Shown here piece by piece: positions 8,624 to 19,200 of a stretch of DNA of 30,372 bases (position 1 is the stretch's first letter; each line of letters begins with the position of its first letter). Where the stretch lies: positions 1 through 30,372 of the forward strand of contig DAISJM010000039.1 in assembly GCA_036821485.1 (NCBI GenBank). The letters are read 5' to 3'. The position numbers and the translations under genes are program-made. A model generated the notes under the pieces. That model ran no database searches. It had not been told where the DNA came from and saw only the letters and a program-made list of their open reading frames with translations. Source of the DNA: DAISJM01 sp036821485 (lineage in GTDB: Bacteria; Verrucomicrobiota; Kiritimatiellia; CAIQIC01; JAGNIJ01).

Positions 8624-9154
8624 GTGGATGCGGAATCCAATATAGTGCTGATCGGGATGCCGGGTGTGGGCAAGAGTACGGTGGGCGTGTTGCTGGCCAA
8701 GACGCTGTCGCGGGGATTCATCGATACGGACGTGCTGATTCAATCACGCGAGGGGCGGCGGCTCCAGGAATTGCTCAATGAGTTTGGCCGGCAGGCGTTC
8801 GTTGAAATCGAGAGCCGGCATGTGCGATCGCTGGATTGCCGCGGGCACGTGATCTCGACGGGCGGGAGCGTGGTGTATGGCGATGAGGCGATGCAGCATC
8901 TGAAGTCGCTCGGCGTGGTTGTTCACCTGGACCTCACCTGCGAGCTGCTGCAGGAGCGGCTCCGCCGCACGGACGAGCGTGGCGTGGTGAAGGACCGCAA
9001 CCAGTCGATATGTCAGCTCTATGCCGAGCGGCAGCCGCTTTACCGGCGTTATGCCGACGTCCGGGTGGATTGTGAAGGCCTGAAGCACGAAGAGGTTGTG
9101 AGCCGGATCATCGAGGAACTGGGGAAGAAAGGGTTGCGGAAGGCGGCCGGCTGA
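8624..9154 (+). CDS. Shikimate-kinase-family P-loop kinase (substrate uncertain)
   Basis: The 176-residue protein has the size and layout of shikimate kinase. It has the Walker A loop GMPGVGKST (residues 11-19), the FIDTD motif (32-36) whose acidic residues bind magnesium and shikimate in the family, and a late ERQPLYRRYAD segment. Two substrate-pocket positions differ from textbook shikimate kinases. The FRxxE arginine (Arg58 in E. coli AroK) is replaced, since the sequence reads AFVEIE at 58-63, and the GGG triad reads STGGSVV (78-84). The lid reads RTDERGVVKDRNQ. It may therefore be a variant shikimate kinase or a related small-molecule kinase. The start is a GTG preceded by GAGGAGG at nine bases. 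It lies 136 bp upstream of pyrE on the same strand. Confidence 0.83.
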   Translation: MDAESNIVLIGMPGVGKSTVGVLLAKTLSRGFIDTDVLIQSREGRRLQELLNEFGRQAFVEIESRHVRSLDCRGHVISTGGSVVYGDEAMQHLKSLGVVVHLDLTCELLQERLRRTDERGVVKDRNQSICQLYAERQPLYRRYADVRVDCEGLKHEEVVSRIIEELGKKGLRKAAG

Positions 9155-9157
9155 CTA

Positions 9158-9178
9158 TTTTTCCAACCCTTGGAAAAA
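9158..9178. repeat. TTCCAA/TTGGAA palindrome, copy 1
   Basis: A perfect 9-bp inverted repeat, TTTTTCCAA and TTGGAAAAA, separated by CCC. It begins four bases after the kinase stop codon. It could act as a terminator in either direction because each arm carries a T or A run, or as a protein-binding site. The 16 bases at 9164-9179 recur exactly at 9255-9270. Confidence 0.8.
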
Positions 9179-9190
9179 CGCTCGCAAAAG

Positions 9191-9207
9191 TTTCCAATCA
9201 TTGGAAA
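9191..9207. repeat. TTCCAA/TTGGAA palindrome, copy 2
   Basis: A perfect 7-bp inverted repeat, TTTCCAA and TTGGAAA, separated by TCA. It has the same core and the same 3-base spacer as copy 1 but a different spacer sequence, which points to selection on the arms. Confidence 0.78.
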
Positions 9208-9254
9208 AATCCGGCCTGCATTTCCCCTGGCCGCGGGGTGGGGGCTCGGGCAGG

Positions 9255-9270
9255 CAACCCTTGGAAAAAC
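9255..9270. repeat. TTCCAA/TTGGAA element, copy 3 (left arm degenerate)
   Basis: CAACCCTTGGAAAAAC repeats exactly the right part of copy 1 (9164-9179). The left arm is reduced because GGCAA replaces TCCAA. It ends 20 bp before the pyrE start codon, close to the ribosome binding site. Confidence 0.7.
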
Positions 9271-9290
9271 ACCATGTTGAGGGAGAGCTG

Positions 9291-9869
9291 ATGAAGCAGG
9301 AAGAAGTCTTTAAGATTTTCCGCGAAACGAAGTCGCTGTTGAGCGGCCACTTTGAGCTGCGTTCCGGATTGCACAGCGACCAGTTCTTCCAGTGTGCGCT
9401 GTTGCTCCAGTATCCGCGCATTGCGGAGAAGCTTTGTGCGGCGGTCGTGGAGGATCTGCGCGCGAAGAAGGGACACACGCTGAAGGTGGATGCGGTGATC
9501 TCTCCGGCGCTGGGGGGCATTCCGGTTGGTCACGAGATGGGGCGTGCATTGGGCGTGCGCGCAATCTTCGCCGAGAAGCAGGACAACAAGCTTGTGCTGC
9601 GTCGTGCATTTGAGGTGAAGCCGGGCGAGCGGTTTGTGATCGCGGAGGATGTGATCACGCGCGGTGGCCGCGTGCAGGAAGTGATCGACATCGTGACATC
9701 GCGCGGCGGCATCGTGGAAGCGATCTGCGTGTTGGTGGATCGCAGTGGTGGCCGTGCGCAGTTTCCGTATCCCGTGTTCAGTCTCCTGCAATGGGAGCCG
9801 ATGACGTGGGAGCCGGCCGTGTGTCCGCTGTGCAAGCAGGGGACGAAGGCGATTCATCCGGGCAGCTGA
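9291..9869 (+). CDS. pyrE: Orotate phosphoribosyltransferase (Thermus-type)
   Basis: This enzyme joins orotate to PRPP to make orotidine 5'-phosphate in pyrimidine synthesis in the cytoplasm. The 192-residue sequence shows FELRSGLHSDQFFQCALLLQ near the start, VDAVISPALGGIPVGHEMGR, and the PRPP-binding loop FVIAEDVITRGGRV, with Glu119 and Asp120 as the acidic pair. It ends with CPLCKQGTKAIHPGS, the Cys-x-x-Cys tail typical of the Thermus-family PyrE subtype. The ATG at 9291 is preceded by GAGGGAGAG at 9279-9287. An upstream in-frame reading from a TTG at 9201 would start inside a palindrome and adds residues unlike the family. The palindromes in the 136-bp leader could influence expression. 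Confidence 0.93.
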   Translation: MKQEEVFKIFRETKSLLSGHFELRSGLHSDQFFQCALLLQYPRIAEKLCAAVVEDLRAKKGHTLKVDAVISPALGGIPVGHEMGRALGVRAIFAEKQDNKLVLRRAFEVKPGERFVIAEDVITRGGRVQEVIDIVTSRGGIVEAICVLVDRSGGRAQFPYPVFSLLQWEPMTWEPAVCPLCKQGTKAIHPGS

Positions 9870-10027
9870 GTTCCCGTCAGGACGTGGGCCCGGTCCCACA
9901 ATAGGGTAAGAAAACCCGCCTGAACGATGGGTCCGGTCCCATGACTTCCGTCATCACCCGGGTACATTTCTTTTACGATTTTTCCGATGGCCCTTATTTT
10001 ACAGGGGTAAAATCGCTATTTCTCAAG
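9870..10027. promoter_or_regulatory. Intergenic region with three short inverted repeats
   Basis: This stretch has no credible gene. It holds two 16-bp palindromic copies, GTGGGCCCGGTCCCAC (9884-9899) and ATGGGTCCGGTCCCAT (9927-9942), which differ at three bases and lie 43 bp apart. A perfect 7-bp inverted repeat, ATTTTAC and GTAAAAT with an AGGG loop, sits at 9996-10013, ending 14 bases before a promoter-like -35 box. The first two may be part of the pyrE 3' end or protein-binding sites. The third is placed like an operator. Confidence 0.5.
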
Positions 10028-10055
10028 TTGACGACGTTTTGGCCCCTGCTAAGAT
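10028..10055 (+). promoter_or_regulatory. Sigma-70-like promoter upstream of the first giant gene
   Basis: TTGACG (10028-10033) is followed, after 16 bp, by TAAGAT (10050-10055). The -35 matches consensus at five of six bases and the -10 at four of six. Transcription would start near 10062 and enter the hairpin-rich segment before the giant gene. Confidence 0.45.
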
Positions 10056-10061
10056 GTTGCG

Positions 10062-10222
10062 CCACGGGATCGTTCCCTTTGAGGTGTCGATGCGGAAGTC
10101 CGAACATCGGGGCCCATTAGCCACACAGGGCTGTGGCAAAGGATGCAGGAAGACGTCTCCTCCTTCATCCCACAATTTCCAAAAGCTTTCAGGCCGCGCA
10201 AACGCGCGGCCTTCTTGTTGTC
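10062..10222 (+). ncRNA. Candidate structured RNA or attenuated leader
   Basis: Between a promoter-like pair and a terminator-like stem lie about 160 bases with several clear pairings. An outer stem can form between GGGAT (10066-10070) and ATCCC (10167-10171), and a second between GAGG (10081-10084) and CCTC (10159-10162). Hairpin 1 pairs 10088-10095 with 10100-10109, with an AAGT loop and an AA bulge. Hairpin 2 pairs GCCACA (10120-10125) with TGTGGC (10132-10137). I could not match it to tRNA, SRP RNA, tmRNA or a riboswitch; a 6S-like RNA is possible but unproven. It may be a separate small RNA or a 5' leader of the GH42-like gene. Confidence 0.35.
10192..10219 (+). terminator. Terminator-like hairpin 68 bp upstream of the first giant gene
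   Basis: GGCCGCGC (10192-10199) and GCGCGGCC (10204-10211) form a perfect 8-bp stem around an AAAC loop, followed by the T-rich TTCTTGTT. It could end the candidate RNA upstream or act as an attenuator in the leader of the GH42-like gene. A small palindrome, TGAAGTCTTCA, follows at 10224-10234. Confidence 0.6.
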
Positions 10223-10287
10223 CTGAAGTCTTCAAGTCGTAACCGAAATGTCCAACCATGCAACGTGCAGAAGGAAGGGTGAACTGT

Positions 10288-13200
10288 ATGCGTAAACTGA
10301 TGATGATCGTGCTGGTGGTTGTGGCCACGCTGGCGATGGTGTTGCCGTCGCAAGCGGTGCTGCCGGGGTTCATCAAGTTCCGTGACGGCTACTTCTATGA
10401 CAATGTCAGCGGGGCGACGTTTGTTCCGCACGGCATTGCGTACCAGACATGGAATCGTCCGCTGGGCGTCTGGCAGACGAAAGCGCAGATCGATTACGAT
10501 CTGGACGAGATGAAGAAGATGGGCGCGAACTCGATTCGCGTCGACTTCGTCTGGCAGCACGTGGAGGAGGACGGCGACAACCAGTGGAAGTGGGACAACT
10601 ACGACTACCTGGTAGCGGCGGCCGAGAAGCGTGACATGCGCATCTTCGCGCTGATCGGTTACCAGTGGCCGCCGAACTGGTTCCCGGATGAGTGGTACAC
10701 GAAGCATCCCCCGGCGACGGATTCGAGCGGCATCTACCACACGAACCGCTGGCAGTCCGACATCATCAACTACGAACATCCCGAGGCGCGTGCGCAGTAC
10801 GCGGAGTGGTTCCAGAACGTTTGCGGCCGCTACAAGAACTCGAAGGCGATCGCGGGCTGGATCATCGGCAACGAGTCCGGCTATCTCGGTTTGTGGAGCG
10901 GTCTGTTGGACGGTTATGATCCCGAGTCCGAGGCGGCGTTCCGGTCGTGGGCGCAGGCGAAGTATGTGCAGTTGACGAACCTCAACGCACGGTGGGGCAC
11001 GGCGATCACGAACTTCAATGACATCAAGTTTGTGGAGCAGTATCGCGAGTATGGCACGGAAGGCGCGATCTGGTCGGACATGGTGCAGTGGCGGGAGGAT
11101 TCGATCGGCACGTTCACGGCGATCGGCGCCAAGGCGGCCAAGGGCGCAGATACGAATCACCTGATTTCCTATTCCACGGTGGGCATGCAGTGGGGCGAGG
11201 AAGACTGGCGCTATCACGCGGAGGATCGCGGCAAAATCACGGCGGCCTGCGAGGCGACGAACGCGCCGGTGGATTTCTTTGCTGTGAACAACTACCCGTG
11301 GTCGATCCTGGGGCATGAGTCGCAGAACGGCCAGTGGGGCATCTCCTTCACCAAGTTTGCCACGCGCACGGCGGGCAAGCCGGCGGGTGTGCCGGTGCTG
11401 TATTCGGAGACGGGGTTCACCAGTTCCGAGACGATGTGGCCGGGAATGGATGAATACCGGCAGGGGCCGCTGGTGCGCAACGCGCTGTGGGAGTCGCTCG
11501 CGGCAGGCGCGGTTGGCACGCATATCTTCGCGTGGCACGACCGTCCTTATATAACGGACCGTGAAAAGGGCTTTGGCATCCTGACGGCGGAGCGCGGGAT
11601 CAAGCCGGCGTTCTGGGATTCGCAGAGTGCATTCTCGTTGATGGAGCAGGCGAAGATTGCCGAATTGCTCCGTGGGTCGCAGGACCCGAAGCCGGATATC
11701 GGCTTCCTGTGGACGGCGGCGAATGATTCGCAATACAACCGCTACGAATGCGAAATGCAGCAGATTTCCGGCGCCCTTGAGCGTCGCGGCTTCGAGCCGA
11801 ACTTCGTCAACCTGAACGATCTGGCCAACGGCACCTACACCAATTTCAAGGTTCTCGTGCTCCCGCGCAATATGCGCGTCGACACCGTGGTGCCGAATTC
11901 GACGAACAAGACGGTGCTTCAGTTCCTGCGCGAGAACGTGCTGGCGAAGGGCATTCACATCCTGGCGACGGCGGACTTGCCGGGCATGCAGGATGAGAAC
12001 GGCCGGACGATGGCCAACTTCACGAACGAGATGGCCCTGTTGTTCGGTATCGATGCCGCGGATGTCGGTGGCTACGAAGTTCCGCCGCGGCAGGGGACGT
12101 TTGTTGAAGCGAACATGAAGCGCATCACCGTGTCGTTCACGAACGCCACGGGCGCACTGACCAACGGGTACCGTTGCACGCCGAAGGTGTGGAAGTACAA
12201 CGACGAAATCAAGGTCAACAGCGGCACGGTCTGGGCAACAATGGACAGCGGCCGCAACAAGGGCTTCGAGGACACGAATACCTTTGCGAAGGAGTGGGGC
12301 TCCTGGAGCAACGTGGTGATCCAGCGCGACTGGGGTTGGCAGTATTCCGGCCGGAACATGTGCCAACTGTGGGGCGATTCCGGCATCTTCCAGTGGTGGG
12401 ATATCGTTCCGTTTGGTCACTATACGCACAGCATGTGGCTGCGCAGCAACAGCAGCGATCCGCTGCGGAACGGCTCGGTGGCTTACTTGGCGATCGAGTG
12501 GCGCGGCAAGGATGGGCGGTATCTCGGCGTTTCGGAAAGCGCACAACTCGCGACGAACTCGCTTGGCGCGGGTGGCGGAACGGTGGATGCCCCGAACTTC
12601 GTGAAGAATCCGGGCTTTGAGACCAACGGCGCGAACTGGTCGTATACGGGCCAGCTCAACATCGAGAACGGCTTCGCGGCTTACGCGGCCGAGACGGGCA
12701 GCTACGGCGCCTGGATGACGAACAACGCCGGTGAATTCTACATCTATCAGCAGATTCCCGTTGCGACGTGGGCACCCAGCTACGGCACGACCTTGGTGTA
12801 CCGCGTGCGTGCCAGGAAGGCCGGCAATGTTCCGGGCGCCATCAAGCTTGAGCTGTACCATCCGTGGGTTACGGTGACGAACATCGACATCACGTCGGCG
12901 TTGACGACGAACTGGCAGACCTTCTCGCTGTACTACAAGCCGACGGCTGGTGCCGATCAGGTGTTGGAATTGCGCCTGCGCAATGCGACGGGCGGTTCGA
13001 ACAACGGCCAGGTCTTCTATGACAACGTGTATTGCGGCGTGACGAACACGACGACGACCTCAAGCGATGCGTGGGTGAAGTATTCCGTGGACGATGTGGC
13101 GCCGTCGAACGCGTGGAGCATGACGCGGCTTGTGCGGGTCATCGGCACGAATCTGTTGTCGAACCCGCAGCTGACGGGTACGGGCTTGGCCCCGAACGGG

Positions 13201-16200
13201 TGGCAGAACTGGAACGATGGATCACACGATCCTTGCACGAGCGTCTTTGCCGGGACGGCGGGGAACTCGTGGACCTTCTGGTGGGATGGCGGAATCTACC
13301 AGGACGTGACCTCCGGCTTTGCCGCGGGCGAGACCATCAAGTTCGGTGGCTACTTCTACACGCCGGAGAACGATCGTCTGCGCGGCGGCACGAAGTACGG
13401 CCTGATGCTGCTGGAGTTCTACAACAGCACGAATGGCCTGATCTCGACGGTCTCGGCGTCGCCGACGATTTCCGCGGCTTCGACGAACGACGTCTGGTTG
13501 CCGGTGGACGCGGTTACCACGGTTCCGGCGGGCACGACCAAGATCCGCTACATGGTCCGCTGCAATGACTATGCGAGCGGCGATGGCCGCTTCATGGTGG
13601 ACGATGTCTACCTGCGGAACGGCACGCGCGGCAGCGGCTCCGTATTCATCGACAACGTGCAGGAGAATCCCGCGTTGGTGGTCAAGAATCACGGTACTGC
13701 GAAGGCGGCGATCTTCCTGTTCTCCGCGGGTGACATCTCGACCGATGGTGACGGCAATGGCGAGATGGACGTACTGCCATGGCAGTGGCGTTATGACTAT
13801 GTGGGCACGGTGGTGAAGGACTACTTCGGCGTGCAGCCGCTGCTGCAGTTTACCGGGGCCAATGCGCATCTGGGCATCGCGGAATACCGCACCTGCACGA
13901 ACGGTTCGACGCTGTGGCAGGTTAAGAACTACATGTACGACCGGTTCTCGTCGAATCCTCCGGGCGGACCTGATCTTACCTTCACGCTCCAGAGCAGTCT
14001 GTTCAACGGCAAGACCGTGCGCGCGTTTGAATCGGGCCGGATTGTCGAGACGAACAGTGACGGCATCATCAGCCTGACGTTGAAGCCCGACGGCCAGGAA
14101 ATCCTGCTGGCCTACGCGGCGACGACGAACCAGAAGGAAATCATCCAGATTGCGAATGCGCCGTCCGTGGTGCATCCAATGGGCGACAAGGCCTACTCCG
14201 TCATCGTGAAGTACGACTGCCAGAACACCACGGGGCTCGTGGTGAAGGTGGCCTTCAAGGAACAGCTGAACAACGGCGACACGCTGACGAATGAAATCTA
14301 CGCCGCACTGACGAATGTGGCGGTGGGTGCAGGCCAGCAGGAATTCTTCCTCTGGATTCCGCCGTACAAGCAGAATGACACCGACTACAAGTCGACGCCC
14401 GACGGCGGCAAGTATGAGTTCGCCGCGTGGCTGGAGAAGGCGGGTGGTGTGCACGCAGCCGACGCGGTGCCGGTGCCGACGGCGTTGGAGTGGGGTGTGC
14501 GGCCGACCTCGGCGACACCGACCAACATGACGCTCGGCTCGTCCTACGCTCTCCCCATCGAGTGGGAAGATCTGTATGAGCCGTTGTCGTGGCAACTCAC
14601 GCCGGGTGCGCGGAACGATCAGTTCCCGTCACGCGTGGGTGTGTTCCGTTCGAGCAAGACGGAAGCGCAGTACGCCGGTCAGTTCACGCGGGCCAATGCG
14701 GTCTGCGACTGGCTGGAGTCGATGGGTTATGTCGCGGGCAATCCGCTGGACCTGTCCTTCGACAACATTGTTGTGAGCAATGGGACGCTGTTCACAGACA
14801 ACTTCGAGGACGGCAACTACACGGGTTGGACGCGTGACGCAGGTTGCGCGAACTGGGCCGTGCAGACGCTTGGCGCGAGCCAGGGCCAGGCGATACGGTA
14901 CGATCGGTACACGACGTACTCGCTGGATACCACGACGAAGCGGTTGAGCTACAAGATCACGGCGGACGCCGGCAAGACCATCGACCGCGTGTATCTCTAT
15001 GCCTGCCGCCTGGGTACCTGCCCGACGTATTCGTTGAGCCTGTATAAGGACCTCGACGGTGTACCGACGGGCAGTGCGCTCTTCACGCAAACCTTCACGG
15101 CGCCGACGACGACCTACACGTGGGTGAATGTGGATGTTCCGAACACAGCGTGGTCGGCCGGTTCCACCTATCACCTCGTGATGGGGTACGTGTCGGGCAC
15201 AGCCAATGCATCGAATTGTTTCCGTGCGCAGTTCGTGGGCATGAACACGACGGGGCGTCGCGTGTTGTATTCGACGACCAGCGGGACAACGTGGACGACG
15301 AACTACGTCTACGAGCCGTCCTTCCGAGTGCAGTACACGGATGGGTCATCCTTTGCGCAGCCGTACATCTCGTACTCGGCGGCGGGGGTGCTCAACAACG
15401 CCCGCTATGGCCAGCAATTCCGGCTGACGGAGGCTGCCTATGTGACGAACGCTTCGATCGTGCTCTACAAGCAGACGAACGTGAATGGCGATGTCAGCCT
15501 GCAGATCCGGCGTTGGTCGGACAAGGTGGTGCTGGCGACCTCCACCGTATCGAGGACGTCGATCCTGACAACGAACAACTGGGTCAATTTCCAGTTCAGT
15601 TCGCCGGTGTTGCTGGGCGCGGCGACGCAGTACTTCCTTGAAGTGGTGAACCGGGGTACTACGGGTTACTTCTACACGGTGCGCGAGAACTCGGCGGGCG
15701 GTTACGGCGCGTACACCTGGGATCAGACCAGCAACGCGACGGTCTACTCGTCGAACACGGGTGTGACGTGGAGTGCGCAGACGGACTACGACATCGGGTA
15801 CGTGTTGTCCGGCTATACGAAGAACCAGGCGCTGCGCACGTGGCGGATCGGCAACTCCGACAACATCATGAAGTATACGACCACGTACACGAATGTGACG
15901 TTGTCAGCGGACGTCCGCTACAACAAGCAGGACAGCTACTTCGATGACATCGAGTTGTACGTCCACTACAAGGACCGGGCGAACTACTACCGCGTTGCGA
16001 TTGAGAACTACTACGCGTTCTGGCGCCTGAAATACGTGGTGGTGCAGAACACGAACATCATATCGCAGGGATGGCTGTTCGACTTCGCCAAGACCAACCG
16101 GCCGGTGGAGAACACCTGGTACAACCTGAAGGTCGTGGTGCAGGGCAGCACGAACCAGGTCTACTTCAACAACATGCTCGCCGGCACGTTCTGGGCGACG

Positions 16201-19200
16201 AATGTTCCGAGCGGCAAGGTGGCCGTGGGCACGCGCGCGTTGCAGTTGGGCAACTGGGAGCCGCAGAAGGGCTACTACTTCATCGATGATGACGAGTGGA
16301 GCTTCTGGGCGCCGGAAGGCCAGGCCCAGGTCAGCGGTCATCCGCTGAACCTCGACTATGGCTACCTGCGGTTGTTCTTCAACACGCTGGTTCTTCCGAG
16401 CACCTACGTGATGAGCGACATCGAAGTGTCGAACGTCATCACCTGGGTCAAGGGCGGACTCAACAGCATCATCGCGACCGATGGCGGCATCGCGATGAAG
16501 AACGAGACCGGTGCGTACGACCTGGGCCGTATCGAGTCGATCCTGGGTGTGGGCACGGCGCTGCAGACCTTCGGCAGCGTGAGCGGCATCCAGGTTCAGC
16601 CGGATGACCACTATGTGACGCTGGACTACGCGCCTGGGGCGATTCTGCCGGCGACCGGCACGGCCAACGCGTACCAGTCGACGACGGTGGGCACGGATCT
16701 CGGCCTGCTCTACAACGCGACCAGCTCGGCTCCTGCGATGGTGGCGAACGTGTTGTGGGACAACCCGCTGGTGCCGGTGAAGGTGTTCACCTTCAATCAC
16801 GCCGTGGACACGCAGGGCCAGTTGACGGGCCAGATGAAGACGATTGCCCAGCGCGCGTTTGAATGGGCGCGCGGCAATGCTTTCAAGTGCAAGGTGGAGT
16901 TGAAGTACACGGGCAGCGTGACGAATCCGTATGACGACTACGCGGTCTGGTCGTCGAACTTCTGGATTCTCACGTCGTCGGGTTCGAACTCGGTGAACTT
17001 CACTCTGCCGACGGACGGCATTCTGACGGGCTCGAACCTGGTTTGGTCGTACACGATCTACCCGTGGGACTCGACGAACTACTGGATCCAGAACCAGGGA
17101 TTCTACTCCTCGGAACTGGACGGCAAGTCGGCCAAGATTGCGGGTCGCGGCATCCAGATGTCGGGCGCGCCGGAGGCGATCTTCGCCGGCCGCAACTGGG
17201 AAACATGGACAGCCTTCAACACCGAAGGCACCCAGACCGTGATGACCATCGGCATCAAGGACACGGGCGTGCTGACGTTTGAAGACAACTTCAACGACGG
17301 CAACTACACGGGCTGGACGGTGGACGCGAACACGAACATCACCTGGTCGGTGGTGGCGGGTTCGCTGCGTGGCGCCGTGGCCAGTACCGGTGGCTATGCA
17401 AACATCCACGTGGATTCAGTCGCCATCGATTCGACGAACCTGACGTTCGAGTACTACGTGCGGTTCATGAACGGGGCGGACGACGGCGGCGTCTACTACC
17501 GCGGCTACCGGTTGTATGTAAACCCGCGGCAGTGCGGCTGGGGCGATCTGAACCCGATCTACTACACGAACACGGGCATCAGCACCGGCTGGAATCACGT
17601 GGTGGTGCAGGTCCGGGACGGCGCGCCGCGCATGCGCAGCGACCTGTTCGTGAACGGCAAGACGGTGTTCCTCGACGAGCCGATCGAGGTGCCGAGCCTG
17701 ATGACGAACGGCATTGGTTTCGTCAGCCCCGATTACCCGGGGTACGTGGAATGGGACAATGTGCGCATCGCGGACGAGCACTACGAATTCGTCACGACGA
17801 ACGTGACGGGTCAGGGCGGTCCGATGAGCATGATGATCGCTGTGCCGGACTATGATCCTGCGCGGTGGGAGCATGCGGGCACATCGCTTGGCGCCGGATA
17901 CGAGTGGTACTCGTACCTGAGCGGGCAGGGCGTGCACAGTTATCGTCCGACGGCGGTGTACTTCGCGCCGCGCTTCATCGTGGAAGATACGAACTTCCCG
18001 ACGCTCATGAATCCGGGGACGACGGTGAATATCCCGGTGGAGTGGGAGCACCTGCCGAGCGTTCCGATGAAACTCCAGATCCAGTTGAAGGATGGCTGGG
18101 CGGGCAAGACCTGGCTGACGAATACGTTCGATGTGGCCACGGTTTCGGGCTCGGCCTACTTCCAGGTTGCGATTCCCGAGAACATGCCTCCGGGCGGCGG
18201 CTACTGCTGGTTTGCGATGATCTATCCGCCGGCGGCGGCTGACCCGATGTTGGAGCGGCTGGGTTCCGACGATACCTTCCGGTATGGCCGCGACGGCATG
18301 CCGGTGGAGCCGGAGACGTTGGTCAGCATTACGCCGGTCGTTGGCCCGGACTACAGGGTGTACCGCGATGCGGGCATCCCGATGGCGACGGACATTGCGA
18401 CGTGGCAGGGTGGTGCGGCAACGTTCAATGGCCAGCACGTGACCAATAACGCGCCGGAGGGCACGCAGACGTTCCTGGTGGACGCGGCGAGTTGGGCGGG
18501 TTGGGGCGTGATCAGCACGTCCGCCGTCAACATGGCGGAATACCAGAACGGGTTTGTGACCTTCTGGCTCAGGAGCACGCTGGTCATCAAGATGGACATC
18601 GAAGATTGGAATGGGATCAAGGCCACGAAGTACATCCCGAGCACGTCCAACCTCTGGAAGCAGATCTATGTGCCGGTCTCCGAGATTTCGCTGGCCGGCG
18701 TGAGTCTGACCCAGATCAAGGGGTTGATCGAAGTTACGGCCGAGGCGGCTACGCGGTTCGAGGTGGACGACGTGCGGTGGACCAAGGGTATCTATGGTGT
18801 CTACAACGACGGCGGGTTCGTGACGAATACAACACTGATCACCCAGGGCGGTGGCGTTTCGTACTTCGATGCGAACTTCCTCACGGGCGCGCCGCCGGAA
18901 GGCGTGAAATGCTTCATGGCGACGGGTTCCTCGTGGCTGGGATGGAGCACGCGCCAGACCAGCGGCACGCTGGACATGACGCGGTACTCCAACGGCTACC
19001 TGTCGGCATGGATCCGCAGTGGCTCGGCGCTCACGCTGAAGATCGAAGGTCCCGCGGGTACGACGCGGAGCGTGACGACGCCATCGACGACTGGTATGTG
19101 GAAGCGGGTCATCGTTCCCATGTCGAGCTTCGCCGGCGTCAACTTCAGCCAGATCTACAGCACGTTTGCGGTCACTTCGGCGGTGGCGGGCACGTTCTTC

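Noticed and set aside
9201..9290. Longer PyrE N terminus from a TTG at 9201
   Set aside because: The extra residues are encoded by palindromes and low-complexity sequence. The ATG at 9291 has a good ribosome binding site and the expected family start.
10189..12861. 890-codon open frame on the minus strand
   Set aside because: It is the antisense shadow of the GH42-like gene. Its product is rich in Arg, His, Val and Leu, shows no recognisable domain, and has no ribosome binding site.
15904..18438. Further long minus-strand frames (501 and 340 codons; also 457 codons at 13222-14595 and 520 codons at 26217-27779)
   Set aside because: All lie wholly opposite well-supported coding sequence and encode Arg/His-rich products without domain signals.
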